Assembly: GCA_017857175.1 (NCBI GenBank)
Contig: JAFMDS010000011.1
Span: 1 to 47,293, forward strand
DNA: 47,293 bases
Source of the DNA: Candidatus Nanopelagicales bacterium
GTDB taxonomy: Bacteria > Actinomycetota > Actinomycetes > S36-B12
Direction: 5' to 3'
The notes under the pieces were generated by a model. It was not told where the DNA came from and ran no database searches. It worked only from the letters and a program-made list of their open reading frames with translations. Shown here in pieces: positions 9,021 through 18,092 of this stretch. Both the position numbers and the translations under genes were made by a program. The first letter of the stretch is position 1. The number at the start of each line of letters is the position of its first letter.

Positions 9021-9229
9021 CGCGCTCTCGACTCTCCTATCCATTGCCCACCATCGACTATTTTCCCTCTCTGGTGCGCTAGAGGCTCCTCGGCGCAGGA
9101 TATTCACATTTCAATTTCATAAACTAGGACGACAAGTCAGACCATTTACCCGCAATACAAGCCAAATTAATTGCATATGGCATAGTTATCGGGTTAAATT
9201 AAGTTGTCTTCGTTTGGCAAGGATTTCAT

Positions 9230-9526
9230 ATGCATGCGACCCCAGAGCAGTCATTTTCATGGTTGCGGCACCGCATGTCCGAACTAGAAATCAATTCCCT
9301 CGAAGAACTTGCACATAGGTGTGGCTCAGACAAAGGCAATATTTCTCGGGTCTTCCATCAAAAGCAGCGCCCGCGCGTTGACGCACTCGTACCACTGGCA
9401 AATGGTCTGGAAGTTAGTGTCTACGAGCTTCTCGTTCGGATTGGAGCGGTTGATCCTGAGGACAACAGAAAACCTGCCATAAAACGATCAAAGGACTCCG
9501 TTTCCTTCACGTGGCCTAATCAGTGA
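9230..9526 (+). CDS. Small XRE-type helix-turn-helix protein
   Basis: A 98-residue protein that is almost entirely one Cro/C1-type HTH domain: helices around SFSWLRHRM, then LEELAHRCGSDKGNISRVF as the turn and recognition helix, then RVDALVPLANGLEVSVYELL. A short basic tail (KRSKDS) follows. The ATG at 9230 is supported by AAGGA 6 nt upstream. It is divergent from add across a 221-bp A+T-rich spacer, so it could regulate add or itself; that is inference. Its 3' end overlaps a possible small minus-strand gene by 11 bp. Confidence 0.8.
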   Translation: MHATPEQSFSWLRHRMSELEINSLEELAHRCGSDKGNISRVFHQKQRPRVDALVPLANGLEVSVYELLVRIGAVDPEDNRKPAIKRSKDSVSFTWPNQ

Positions 9527-9734
9527 ATCCCGTATGCCGCTCCCAAGCCTTTATCACCCAAGGGCCGTACTCTCCCAACTCATCAGCAACCTGAGCTACT
9601 TGAGCTCGTGATAGACCGGGATGGACGGTTATTCGAGGCGAACTGGATTCGTTGTTAAACAGGAAGAATTTTTCAGATGAACCATCGGGACCCCAATCAA
9701 ATGAAATTTCTGGTTCTTGGAAACTGGGGGTCAT
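9516..9734 (-). CDS. Possible small hypothetical protein
   Basis: A 72-residue frame with ATG at 9734, an AGGA 4 nt upstream (minus strand) and TAG at 9516. The composition is protein-like: an acidic N-terminal part with ISFDWGPDG, a FFLFNNESSS strand-like segment, and an amphipathic helix-like stretch LSRAQVAQVADELGEYGPW followed by VIKAWERHTGF. I do not recognise the family. The frame extends further upstream (TTG 9836) into Pro/Arg/Gly-rich low-complexity sequence that looks non-coding. It would converge with the XRE gene and overlap it by 11 bp. It may be a real orphan gene or chance. Confidence 0.4.
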   Translation of the reverse strand: MTPSFQEPEISFDWGPDGSSEKFFLFNNESSSPRITVHPGLSRAQVAQVADELGEYGPWVIKAWERHTGFTD

Positions 9735-10095
9735 GTCGTCCTGAGGGAGTAAAAACCCCTCGCTCCCTGCCCTGGCTCCAAGGCTCCGAGGGGCGAAAGT
9801 TGAACGCCACCCCCGCCCCTCGGGGTGCTCAGGCAAACTTCATGGGCATGGACCCCCCCGCGGGCCATGCCAGCCAATGCCGCCCACGTCAATGACACGG
9901 ACACTGGCACTGACGCCGTATCCATAGCAGACGCCGTATCCATAGCACGGGCAGAAAGTTGCATAAACGCAACGTAGCACTATTGTCCTGCCTGATGTCC
10001 TGTCTTGCCCTCGATGGGCAGACTGGGGCAGGCACCTGACCGGACATGACATGGTCATAGCCACTAGGCCGCTACCGAATGAAAGAAGGGTCGTG
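9735..10095. other. 361-bp gene-poor segment with tandem repeat
   Basis: No convincing coding frame is seen here. The segment is locally G+C-rich, with C- and G-runs around 9790-9860, and contains a perfect 18-bp tandem duplication at 9912-9947. The last part must hold the promoter of the GAF/LuxR gene (ATG 10096), but I could not assign -10 or -35 boxes with confidence. Confidence 0.5.
9912..9947. repeat. Perfect 18-bp tandem duplication
   Basis: The unit GACGCCGTATCCATAGCA occurs at 9912-9929 and again, without a gap, at 9930-9947. It lies about 150-185 bp upstream of the LuxR-type regulator gene. It may be a replication-slippage product or a doubled protein-binding site; nothing in the sequence decides between these. 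Confidence 0.9.
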
Positions 10096-10860
10096 ATGGA
10101 ACAATCACCATGGATCGACCGAAGTATCACCACATTCTTGCAATATTTGACAACCTTCCCTGCTCCTGACCAGGTCACTCGCTCCATGGTGTTGAACGCG
10201 TTGAACTCCTTTCAGGCTCGCTCGTGCGACCTCTGGTCGCGCGAAAGATACTCATCACTGACCAGTGTGGGGAAATTTGGCCATACCGATGACCAAAAGA
10301 TCTATCAACAAATATCGCTGGCAGTCGTATCGCCCATCACCCAGTCGTTTCTGTCCGGGGAAATAGTGATCATTCCGCTCTCCCAAGTTCTTGAACACTA
10401 TCCAGCGTTGAATTTGGACAGTGCATTCTGGGCGGGTCTTTTAGATGACTATGGTGATGGCGACCTGGTCCACACCCCCATAATCTCTGAAGGTGCCACC
10501 ATCGGTGTGTACACATTCCTGAGCGACCGCATCCATAGTTGGAGTGCGATCGATTTGTCACAGCTGGACCTCATTGCCGCCGCACTTGCTCTGTGGATGT
10601 CTCATCCGCGAAGTGGGATTTCCAATATGGACAATGCAATCTCCGGGGCTGGCCTTAGCTTGACACAGCGACAACTGGAGATACTAGAACTTGTTCGAAA
10701 TGGAAAGTCGAATGGAGCCATTGCTGCACATTTGGGATACTCTCAGTCGACGGTCAAGCAAGAGTTGCTGCGGATCACAAGGCGGCTTCGAGTCAACAAT
10801 CGCCACGATGCTGTCCTGAAAGCCACCGAGTTGAACCTTATGCCTTCTGCTGATGCCTGA
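10096..10860 (+). CDS. Transcriptional regulator with GAF-like sensor and LuxR-type HTH
   Basis: A 254-residue protein. The C-terminal 65 residues form a LuxR/GerE helix-turn-helix: LTQRQLEILELVRNGKSN, then AIAAHLGYSQSTVKQELLRI and a final helix around NNRHDAVLKA. The N-terminal two thirds look like a GAF-type sensor domain, ending in SAIDLSQLDLIAAALALWM. No phospho-acceptor receiver domain is present, so it probably responds to a ligand or partner rather than to a kinase. ATG 10096 is chosen over ATG 10051 because GAAGGG lies 5 nt before it. The downstream FUSC-type exporter gene begins 30 bp later on the same strand and is a likely target. Confidence 0.85.
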   Translation: MEQSPWIDRSITTFLQYLTTFPAPDQVTRSMVLNALNSFQARSCDLWSRERYSSLTSVGKFGHTDDQKIYQQISLAVVSPITQSFLSGEIVIIPLSQVLEHYPALNLDSAFWAGLLDDYGDGDLVHTPIISEGATIGVYTFLSDRIHSWSAIDLSQLDLIAAALALWMSHPRSGISNMDNAISGAGLSLTQRQLEILELVRNGKSNGAIAAHLGYSQSTVKQELLRITRRLRVNNRHDAVLKATELNLMPSADA

Positions 10861-10890
10861 CCGCCCTAGCGCGGACCTCGTCAAGAAATT

Positions 10891-11949
10891 GTGCCTATTG
10901 CGCGTAAAGTCGGCCTCGTGAAAGCCCAGAAAATTGCCAAAGGAGCCCGCCTGTACGCACTCGGCATTGGGTTTTTCATCATATTGCTCATACCCGGAAT
11001 TTTGATTGCGACTTTCCTCGTTGGAGGGGCCGCCAGTGTTTTCCTTTTCGGCGCCATGCCCGTTGCCATGGCATATTTTGGTGGCGCTCGCGATCAGTCT
11101 CTGGCGGTTATTGCGTTCATGACTACGGCGGGAGTGCTGGCTCGAGCATTTGATGGCGCGCCAATTCCCTCTGCACTACTCGTGGGACTCGTGGCATTAA
11201 TCATTGGCCTGGCCGCACGGCGAGGACTTTCCAGCCCGATTCTTGGGGTTGGAATTGTCCTCGGGTTTCTTGTGATGAGTCCACCCGATCTCACAAATAA
11301 GGATTCGAACCTGTTCACATCGGTGAACCCTGTAATGGCTACCGCCATCCTGCTTGCCCTCGGAGGTTTCTGGGCATTGGTGGTGGGAAAGGTAGTGCAC
11401 AAAAATGCCCCGATAGTTCCCAAGAATGAAATCCGCGACATCTTCGTGGTGGTGCCTTATGCACTTGCACTAGCCCTATCCACCGGAATTGCCACGTACT
11501 TTCTGCTTACTGGCTCCGCAGGAAGTCTTGGGGCTTGGCTGATTCTAACTATCTTCGTGATCATGAAACCCAGGCTCGATGCAACCATGTCTCACACTCG
11601 CGATCGAATTCTCGGCACCTTTGCTGGGTCAGCGATTGCTATCATCGCCATAGCCATACTTCATATATTTGACTCCCAGCAGGGCCTTATTCAGATCACG
11701 GCCGCACTGCTCTTCGTAGGGATCGCTATGGCCTACTTTGTGCCCGGACCTTATTGGGTCTATGTCATGTTTCTGACTCCCGGCGTAATTCTCTTGGACT
11801 CTAATGCGGTGTCCGATCAAGACAACGTTGCGCTCACTCGCGTTGTGTTTACCCTCATGGGAACAGCCATGGCGCTGGGCGTAGGTTTCCTAGTCCAAGG
11901 GGGGGCAAGACAGTGGAGAAAGAGAAGTTCTACTACTCAGGGTCAATAA
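10891..11949 (+). CDS. FUSC-family membrane protein (aromatic acid/drug exporter-like)
   Basis: A 352-residue polytopic membrane protein with about ten hydrophobic segments. The C-terminal half fits the FUSC (fusaric acid resistance/aromatic acid exporter) repeat: LGAWLILTIFVIMKPR, then TMSHTRDRILGTFAGSAIAI with the conserved R-x-x-G-T-x-x-G motif, then a PYWVYVMFLTPGVIL segment. The start is GTG 10891, 30 bp after the LuxR-type gene. Its last 17 bp overlap the convergent cupin gene. The cargo cannot be deduced. Confidence 0.78.
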   Translation: MPIARKVGLVKAQKIAKGARLYALGIGFFIILLIPGILIATFLVGGAASVFLFGAMPVAMAYFGGARDQSLAVIAFMTTAGVLARAFDGAPIPSALLVGLVALIIGLAARRGLSSPILGVGIVLGFLVMSPPDLTNKDSNLFTSVNPVMATAILLALGGFWALVVGKVVHKNAPIVPKNEIRDIFVVVPYALALALSTGIATYFLLTGSAGSLGAWLILTIFVIMKPRLDATMSHTRDRILGTFAGSAIAIIAIAILHIFDSQQGLIQITAALLFVGIAMAYFVPGPYWVYVMFLTPGVILLDSNAVSDQDNVALTRVVFTLMGTAMALGVGFLVQGGARQWRKRSSTTQGQ

Positions 11950-12310
11950 CTGAAATGTCTTCGTCAGAGCGGTGAACGGTCTCGATGGAAAATGCGGGAA
12001 CGCAAATGGAGAAATAATTTACGCCTTCATCGGTGTGATAGCGAACCCAATCCCCCGCTCGCGAGATTGCCGCTTGACCAGCCTTGACCAGCATGGGGCC
12101 CTCTTCGCTCTCGATGGTGAGTGAACCGCCAACGACAATGGTGAACTCATCAAACTCAGGCACCTGAACGGGTTCATCCCACCCCGGTGGGGCAACCATG
12201 TGGGCGATGGAGACCGAGTCATCCCCCGTTGCAACGTGACCGGCAAATTCCTCGATTACTTTGCCACCAGGAACAGGGATGAGGACGGGAGCTGGAATCA
12301 ATTCAGGCAT
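11933..12310 (-). CDS. Small cupin-domain protein
   Basis: A 125-residue single-domain cupin, with the beta-barrel pattern EFDEFTIVVGGSLTIESEEG ... VKAGQAAISRAGDWVRYHT ... NYFSICVPAFS. The usual metal-binding H-x-H of motif 1 is not present (EFDEFTIV lies there); only a Glu/Asp pair and a later His (RYHT) remain. It may bind a ligand without metal or use a different set. The gene starts 9 bp after deoA on the same strand and so is probably the last gene of the nucleoside uptake operon. Its role there is unknown. Confidence 0.8.
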   Translation of the reverse strand: MPELIPAPVLIPVPGGKVIEEFAGHVATGDDSVSIAHMVAPPGWDEPVQVPEFDEFTIVVGGSLTIESEEGPMLVKAGQAAISRAGDWVRYHTDEGVNYFSICVPAFSIETVHRSDEDISVIDPE

Positions 12311-12319
12311 GAGGCAACC

Positions 12320-13621
12320 TTAGACGATGCGGTCAATGATCAATGGCAACCTATTGATTTCATTCTCGCTGCCGATCGTCACGGGTGATTCATCCAAAGC
12401 CTGCTGCGCCAGTTCGAACCGCGCCTCTTCATCGGTATACATGGTGAGCAGTGGCTCACCCGCCTCAACTTTCTCACCCGGCTTCTTGTGCAGCATGATT
12501 CCGGCTCCGAGGCTGACCTGATCTTCTTTGCGCGCTCTTCCCGCTCCCAAGCGCCAGGCCGCAATTCCCACCGCCAAGGCATTCATACTGGTAATTGTTC
12601 CTGAATCGGCAGCAGCGACCGTGTGTTCAAACTTTGCTGTGGGAAGAGGAGCATCATTGTCGCCTCCTTGGGCGGCAACCATCGCCTTCCAAACATCAAA
12701 TGCTTGACCGTTGTCCAACTTCTCCGCTGGATCAACATCGATTTCCGCGAGTTCAAGCATTTCCCTGGCAAGGGTGATGGTGAGTTCACGAACATCACTC
12801 GGTCCGCCTCCTTGAAGCACCTCAATACTTTCCTGCACTTCGAGTGCATTGCCAACCGCAAGCCCCAGGGGTACATCCATGGCGGTGATGAGAGCGGTTG
12901 TCTTCACTCCAGCGTCATTGCCCAGGTTCACCATTGTTCGGGCCAGTTCCCGGGCCATATTTGGATCCGACATGAACGCGCCATTGCCCGTCTTGACGTC
13001 CAGCACGAGGCCACCTGCGCCCTCAGCAATTTTCTTGCTCATAATGCTGGATGCAATGAGCGGAATCGCTTCAACCGTTCCGGTGACATCACGCAGCGCA
13101 TAAAGCTTCTTGTCAGCAGGAGCAAGCCCTGGCCCAGCGGCGCAAATGACCGCACCGACATGCTTAAGAATTTCGTGCATTTCCTCATTGGTGAGATCAG
13201 CGCGCCAGCCCTTGATGCTCTCCATTTTGTCGAGTGTGCCACCCGTGTGGCCCAAGCCGCGGCCCGAGAGCTGCGGGACCGCGGCTCCGCACGCTGCAAC
13301 GAGGGGCGCGAGCGGCAGGGTGATTTTGTCGCCCACTCCGCCTGTCGAGTGCTTGTCCACCGTCGGCTGCGTCAAATCACTGAAGTCCATGCGCTCACCA
13401 CTATTGATCATGGCTGTGGTCCACTGAATTATTTCCCGGGCTTCCATGCCATTGAGCAGAATAGCCATGGCAAGTGCCGCCATTTGTTCATCCGCGATTA
13501 CTCCGCGGGTGTAGGCATCAATCGTCCAATTGATCTGAGGCTCGGTGAGAGTTTTTTTGTCCCGCTTGGCTCGAATGATGTCGACAGCGGCGAAAGGTTC
13601 CACTCTGTTGCTTGATGTCAT
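12320..13621 (-). CDS. deoA: Thymidine phosphorylase
   Basis: This enzyme phosphorolyses thymidine and deoxyuridine to base and deoxyribose-1-phosphate. The 433-residue protein carries the phosphate/pyrimidine signature KHSTGGVGDKI and the family motif GRGLGHTGGTLDKMESI. It continues through the alpha/beta domain (AGPGLAPADKKLYALRDVT) to the C-terminal pyrimidine nucleoside phosphorylase domain around AWRLGAGRARKEDQVSLGAG. I choose ATG 13621 because it follows the cdd stop by 4 bp and the protein then starts in the normal place; a longer frame would overlap cdd. It sits between cdd and the cupin gene within the transporter operon. Confidence 0.95.
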   Translation of the reverse strand: MTSSNRVEPFAAVDIIRAKRDKKTLTEPQINWTIDAYTRGVIADEQMAALAMAILLNGMEAREIIQWTTAMINSGERMDFSDLTQPTVDKHSTGGVGDKITLPLAPLVAACGAAVPQLSGRGLGHTGGTLDKMESIKGWRADLTNEEMHEILKHVGAVICAAGPGLAPADKKLYALRDVTGTVEAIPLIASSIMSKKIAEGAGGLVLDVKTGNGAFMSDPNMARELARTMVNLGNDAGVKTTALITAMDVPLGLAVGNALEVQESIEVLQGGGPSDVRELTITLAREMLELAEIDVDPAEKLDNGQAFDVWKAMVAAQGGDNDAPLPTAKFEHTVAAADSGTITSMNALAVGIAAWRLGAGRARKEDQVSLGAGIMLHKKPGEKVEAGEPLLTMYTDEEARFELAQQALDESPVTIGSENEINRLPLIIDRIV

Positions 13622-13625
13622 GTGG

Positions 13626-14033
13626 TCAGAGTTCCTTACGAGTCTCGAGGTCCTCGGGACCAAATGCCTGCGGAAGGATGTCCTTCAGGGTTAACGTGCC
13701 TTCAGGCGTGGTGATTTGGGTGTCCGGCTTCCCGTTCTCCCACAACAATTGCCTGCACCTGCCACAGGGCATCAGTGAGTTTCCATGCTGATCAACACAC
13801 GTGATCGCAACGAGTTTGCCACCACCACTGGCGTGAATCGCTGAGACCATGCCGCACTCAGCGCAGAGCCCAATGCCATAAGCGGCATTCTCAACATTGC
13901 AGCCAACGACAATGCGGCCATCGTCCATCAAGCCCGCGACACCCACTTTGAAACGTGAATACGGCGCGTAGGCCTTTGCCATGATGTCTTCAGCAGCACG
14001 CTGCAATTGTTCCCATTGGGCGTCAGTGATCAT
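13626..14033 (-). CDS. cdd: Cytidine deaminase
   Basis: Cytidine deaminase turns (deoxy)cytidine into (deoxy)uridine. The 135-residue protein is the short tetrameric type: VENAAYGIGLCAECGMV holds the first zinc cysteine and catalytic Glu (C-A-E), and MPCGRCRQLLWE the other two cysteines. YAPYSRFKVG near the N-terminus is the usual substrate-binding start. The ATG at 14033 gives the standard length; the frame runs further upstream but that stretch belongs to the permease intergenic region. It follows the second permease gene by 22 bp and precedes deoA by 4 bp, so uptake, deamination and phosphorolysis are one operon. Confidence 0.95.
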   Translation of the reverse strand: MITDAQWEQLQRAAEDIMAKAYAPYSRFKVGVAGLMDDGRIVVGCNVENAAYGIGLCAECGMVSAIHASGGGKLVAITCVDQHGNSLMPCGRCRQLLWENGKPDTQITTPEGTLTLKDILPQAFGPEDLETRKEL

Positions 14034-14055
14034 GGGATCAGTATCCCTGCCCGCT

Positions 14056-15360
14056 CTATTGCTTTTCAAATGGCTGACCATCGGCTGCCGGTGGACGAGC
14101 ACGCCCAACCAGTCCGGCAACAACAATGATGGTGACCAAATATGGCGTCATGGAGAGGAACTCGGTCGGGATTGGTGTGTTGATCAGTGCAAGCTTTTGC
14201 TGCAGGGAATCGGAGAACCCAAAGATCAACGCCGCACCAAAAGCCCCGATGGGATTCCAAGCGCCAAAGATCATGGCGGCAAGTCCAATAAATCCACGAC
14301 CGCCCGTCATGCCCTCATCAAAGCGACCAACCGTGCCAAGGGTGAACCATGCGCCGGCAAATCCACCCACCATGCCACCGTAAATCACGGCCAAATAGCG
14401 CGTCTTGGCCACGCTAATGCCCAATGAATCCGCGGCCTTGGGGTTTTCACCCACGGAACGAGTGCGCAAACCCCAGCGACTCCGAAACAACATGTAGGTG
14501 GTGAAGACAACGAGGCCAAACATGCCATAAACAAGGATGGTCTGGTCAAAGAACATTGGTCCGAGGATCGGAATGTCACCCAGGATCGGGATTTTAATGG
14601 CCGGGAAAATTGGTGCGTCATTCCACTCGGGCCTCTTAACCAGCACTTGAGCGGTGAGAAACGAGGTGAGGCCAAGAACAAGAATGTTGATGACCACACC
14701 GATAATGATTTGGTCCACCCGGAAATTAATGGCGAGGAAGGCCAACAAGAGCGCCAACATGCCGCCCACAATGGTTGCGGAAATCAAACCGACCCAGCCA
14801 CCCACGAGTGAACCCATGACAACGCCCGTAAATGCGCCACCGAGCAGCATGCCTTCGATACCGATGTTGACCACACCCGCTCGCTCACACAAAATCCCTG
14901 ATAGCGCACCAAGTGCGATAGGCGTGCATCGCGCGATGGTCGAGACCAACATGGAGATGAGCGAAAATTCCTGTCCTGCGGTAGCCCAAATCATCACTGC
15001 AACCACGAAAAGCGCAAATGAAATACCCAAGATCATGGTTGATTTGCTTTGGAAGCCTTTCAAGAATTGCGTTCCACCCAAGAAACCCAAGACAAGCGCC
15101 AAAATGTAGAGCGATCCTGTGCTGGGTACGGAGAGTGCATCAAGTTGGAAACGGTCGTCGGGGAAACTCAACCCAAAAGTCGCGTTGCCTTCTGCCGCTG
15201 GCGCCAAAATAAACATGACCACGCCCGCGAGAATGAGGAGAATCACCCCAATGGCTCGGGCACGACGAACTTTGTTCTTGTTGAGCACCTTGGTTTTCGA
15301 CTCACCCGACGTGTAACTCTCAACCGGCAACTCTTGGTATTCACTACCGTGATTACTCAT
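14056..15360 (-). CDS. Nucleoside ABC transporter permease 2
   Basis: A 434-residue membrane protein of the BPD_transp_2 (LivH/RbsC-like) type with about ten hydrophobic segments after a soluble N-terminal stretch of roughly 35 residues. Family landmarks are CERAGVVNIGIEGMLLGGAF, LRTRSVGENPKAADSLGI (the cytoplasmic loop that contacts the ATPase) and GGRGFIGLAAMIFGAWNP. Neighbours show that it belongs to a BmpA-type nucleoside importer, where this is the second permease (NupQ/NupC-like). ATG 15360 overlaps the previous stop by 4 bp (ATGA); GTG 15369 is an alternative. Confidence 0.92.
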   Translation of the reverse strand: MSNHGSEYQELPVESYTSGESKTKVLNKNKVRRARAIGVILLILAGVVMFILAPAAEGNATFGLSFPDDRFQLDALSVPSTGSLYILALVLGFLGGTQFLKGFQSKSTMILGISFALFVVAVMIWATAGQEFSLISMLVSTIARCTPIALGALSGILCERAGVVNIGIEGMLLGGAFTGVVMGSLVGGWVGLISATIVGGMLALLLAFLAINFRVDQIIIGVVINILVLGLTSFLTAQVLVKRPEWNDAPIFPAIKIPILGDIPILGPMFFDQTILVYGMFGLVVFTTYMLFRSRWGLRTRSVGENPKAADSLGISVAKTRYLAVIYGGMVGGFAGAWFTLGTVGRFDEGMTGGRGFIGLAAMIFGAWNPIGAFGAALIFGFSDSLQQKLALINTPIPTEFLSMTPYLVTIIVVAGLVGRARPPAADGQPFEKQ

Positions 15361-16526
15361 GATGCCCACCCCTTGCTGATCTGAGTAGATGCAACAGGAG
15401 TTTTAAGTCGATAAATTGCGGCAATCAGAGCCGGGGCAGCCACGAACATAATGATGAGGCCTTGGATGACCGCAATTAGGTCGATGCCCACGTTGGCTGA
15501 CACCTGCATCTGCTGACCACCTGCACGAAGGCCGCCAAAGAGAATCGCCGCGGCGACTACACCCCACGGGTTTGAGCGACCGAGAAGTGCTACGGCGATA
15601 CCGTCAAAGCCAAGGTCTGCGGTAAAACCAGGTGTGGCTCGGCCAAGGACGCCTAGAACCTGACCGGCGCCCGCTGTTCCGGCAAGTGCACCGGCAATCA
15701 TCATGACGAGGATGTAGACCCGAGTCACCGATATACCTGCGTAGCGAGCCGCGCTGGGATTAGCGCCGACAGCACGGAATTCGAAACCAATCGTGGTCCG
15801 GAACAACAACCAGTAAATAAAGAATGCCGCAGCCAGAGCAACGAAGAGCCCCGCATGCACACGAAGCGCCGGGTCGACACTGCTCAAAAATGCCGGTAAC
15901 TCTGCCGTTGCTTCAACATTCTTGGACACCGGATCATTGCGGCCCTCGCGCTGAAAAATTGAGGTTTTGAGGAAGTAATCCACTAAACGCAGCGCTATGT
16001 AGTTGAGCATGATGGTCGTGATGACTTCATGAGCACCGGTCTTGGCCTTCAATATTCCCGGAATGAAACCGTAGATGGCACCTCCAACGATCCCTGCGAG
16101 GACAGCCAGTGGCAAGTGCACGTAAATGGGGAGGCCCGTGATGGAGAAACCGACCCAGACGGCAAACATGCCACCGATAAGTGCCTGGCCCTCACCACCG
16201 ATATTGAACAGCCCGGCTCGGAATGCAAGGGCAACTGAAAGCCCAGACAGAATCAGTGGTGTTGCGGCTGTCAAAGTCTCAGAGATTGCACGCAAGGATC
16301 CAACTGAACCTTGTAGCAGCGCCTTGTACGCCTCCATGGCATCACTGAAACTCGAGCCGGTCACCATGATGATGACGACCCCGATGATTAGGGCGGTCAA
16401 GACAGCAAGTGCAGGAATTAAGAGTGCGGTGCGCCAGTCGGTAGCGGTAGCTAGCCTTTGAGTGAAGCCTCGATCCTTGGGATTTACCAGTTCATTTTTC
16501 TCTTCAGCGGTTAGGTTCTTGTTCAT
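15357..16526 (-). CDS. Nucleoside ABC transporter permease 1
   Basis: A 389-residue polytopic permease of the same superfamily as its neighbour, with the conserved FRAGLFNIGGEGQALIGG segment, FRAVGANPSAARYAGISV (ATPase-contact loop) and LGFDGIAVALLGRSNPWG. It has a 30-residue soluble N-terminus rich in charged residues. Both ends overlap neighbouring genes by 4 bp (ATGA at 16526-16523 and at 15360-15357), evidence of tight translational coupling for a fixed subunit ratio. It corresponds to the NupP/NupB position in characterised nucleoside importers. Confidence 0.92.
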   Translation of the reverse strand: MNKNLTAEEKNELVNPKDRGFTQRLATATDWRTALLIPALAVLTALIIGVVIIMVTGSSFSDAMEAYKALLQGSVGSLRAISETLTAATPLILSGLSVALAFRAGLFNIGGEGQALIGGMFAVWVGFSITGLPIYVHLPLAVLAGIVGGAIYGFIPGILKAKTGAHEVITTIMLNYIALRLVDYFLKTSIFQREGRNDPVSKNVEATAELPAFLSSVDPALRVHAGLFVALAAAFFIYWLLFRTTIGFEFRAVGANPSAARYAGISVTRVYILVMMIAGALAGTAGAGQVLGVLGRATPGFTADLGFDGIAVALLGRSNPWGVVAAAILFGGLRAGGQQMQVSANVGIDLIAVIQGLIIMFVAAPALIAAIYRLKTPVASTQISKGWAS

Positions 16527-18028
16527 GCCGCCTGACCTGCCATGTAGAGACCAACTTCCGTTGGTGAGGTTTCAGAAGTATTCAACTCCGCGACAATTCG
16601 CCCATCAAACATGACCAGAATGCGGTCAGCAAGGGCAAAAATCTCATCGAGCTCTGTTGACACCACAAGGATGGCCACGCCCTCATCGCGCTTTCTCACA
16701 ATTTGCTCGTGGATATATTCGATGGAACCAACATCGATTCCGCGCGTAGGTTGAGCACACAGGACCAATGGGACGTCGCGGCTGAACTCGCGAGCCACGA
16801 TCATTTTCTGTGCATTGCCGCCCGAAAGTGCGCCACCTGTGTTTTCAATGTGAGGCGGGCGAACATCGTAATCCTTGACCAGAACGCGAGCCGCTTCATC
16901 GATTGCCTGGCGCTGCATGCGGATTCCCTTGGAAAATGGTTTCTCATAATAGGAATCCAGCACGAGATTCTCCGCAAGGGTGAACGAACCAATCATTCCC
17001 ATGTGGTTACGGTCTTCGGGTACATGGGCAACCCCGTCCTTGTGAATATCGCGCGGACTCGAACCAGCCATATCCTGGCCCTTGAGGCGAATTGCACCGC
17101 TGGCCAACGGGATAAGCCCAGTAATGACCTCAACGAGTTCTGTCTGTCCATTTCCCTGAATCCCGGCAACACCGACAATTTCACCTGAACGCACTTGCAT
17201 GTCAATGGAGTCGAGAATCGGTCGGCCGTAATCGTCCATCACCGAAACTCCAGCCATATCGAGGACTACCTCGCCAGGATTAGCCTTTGTTTTCTTGACC
17301 GTTAAGTCAATGTCGCGGCCCACCATCATGCTGGCAAGTTCCTCTTGCGTTGCGGTCTTGGGATCAGCGTTACCCACAACCTTGCCTCCCCGCAAGACCG
17401 TGATGTCATCAGCGATCGCAAGTGCCTCTTTGAGTTTGTGGGTGATGAAAATAATCGTGGATCCACGCGACTTGAGCTCCTCAACAATTCCAAAGAACTC
17501 GGTGACCTCTTGAGGGGTCAACACAGCGGTTGGTTCATCGAAAACCAAAATTTTCGCCCCACGCAAAAGGACCTTGATAATTTCAACTCGCTGTTGTAAA
17601 CCAACGGGGAGATTTTCGATTAGCGCTTTGGGATCAACCGCCAGACCATACTTTCTTGAAATTTCCTCAACTTCTTTATTTGCTTTTTTGCGATTGAGAA
17701 TGTTTCCTGCAAATGTGGGTTCGACTCCTAGAACAACATTTTCAGCAACAGTGAAAACTGGCACCAACATGAAGTGCTGGTGCACCATGCCGATTCCAGC
17801 TTTGATTGCATCCCCTGGATCAGCAAAGTGCTGGAGCTTGCCATCAATGATGATTTCCCCAGAATCAGGTCGATAAATGCCGGAGAGAATATTCATCAGG
17901 GTACTTTTGCCTGCACCATTCTCACCAATGAGAGCAAGCACTTTTCCGGAGCGCGCTGTAAGGGAGACGTCGTCATTGGCCAACACACCAGGAAATCTCT
18001 TGGTGATTCCGCGTAACTCAAGTTCCAC
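16523..18028 (-). CDS. Nucleoside ABC transporter ATPase (two fused ATP-binding domains)
   Basis: A 501-residue double ABC ATPase of the sugar/nucleoside (RbsA/NupO-like) type. The first domain has Walker A GENGAGKST (35-43), a signature of the LPVGLQQRVEI form, and Walker B ILVFDEPTAVL. The second has a degenerate Walker A (GIQGNGQTE, lacking the Lys-Ser/Thr pair), signature LSGGNAQKM and a Walker B-like LVLCAQPTRGIDVGS. Such asymmetry is normal in the family. The frame is open to ATG 18070, but GTG 18028 is preferred because GAGGAG lies 9 nt upstream and the protein then begins directly at the domain. It is 138 bp downstream of bmpA, with a hairpin between the two. Confidence 0.92.
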   Translation of the reverse strand: MELELRGITKRFPGVLANDDVSLTARSGKVLALIGENGAGKSTLMNILSGIYRPDSGEIIIDGKLQHFADPGDAIKAGIGMVHQHFMLVPVFTVAENVVLGVEPTFAGNILNRKKANKEVEEISRKYGLAVDPKALIENLPVGLQQRVEIIKVLLRGAKILVFDEPTAVLTPQEVTEFFGIVEELKSRGSTIIFITHKLKEALAIADDITVLRGGKVVGNADPKTATQEELASMMVGRDIDLTVKKTKANPGEVVLDMAGVSVMDDYGRPILDSIDMQVRSGEIVGVAGIQGNGQTELVEVITGLIPLASGAIRLKGQDMAGSSPRDIHKDGVAHVPEDRNHMGMIGSFTLAENLVLDSYYEKPFSKGIRMQRQAIDEAARVLVKDYDVRPPHIENTGGALSGGNAQKMIVAREFSRDVPLVLCAQPTRGIDVGSIEYIHEQIVRKRDEGVAILVVSTELDEIFALADRILVMFDGRIVAELNTSETSPTEVGLYMAGQAA

Positions 18029-18092
18029 GAATCCGGGCTCCTCTCGAATGCTTATTACTTGACAGCGCATAGTAACGGTTTCGCATGAAGAA

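Noticed and set aside
12623-13615. 330-residue plus-strand open frame opposite deoA
   Set aside because: It is the antisense of a clearly identified thymidine phosphorylase gene. The translation has no family pattern and is His/Arg-rich as expected for a shadow frame.
17466-17473. Further TGGATCCA operator copies in coding regions
   Set aside because: BamHI-type hexamers occur several times in genes by chance; only the two intergenic copies with matching A+T flanks are kept.
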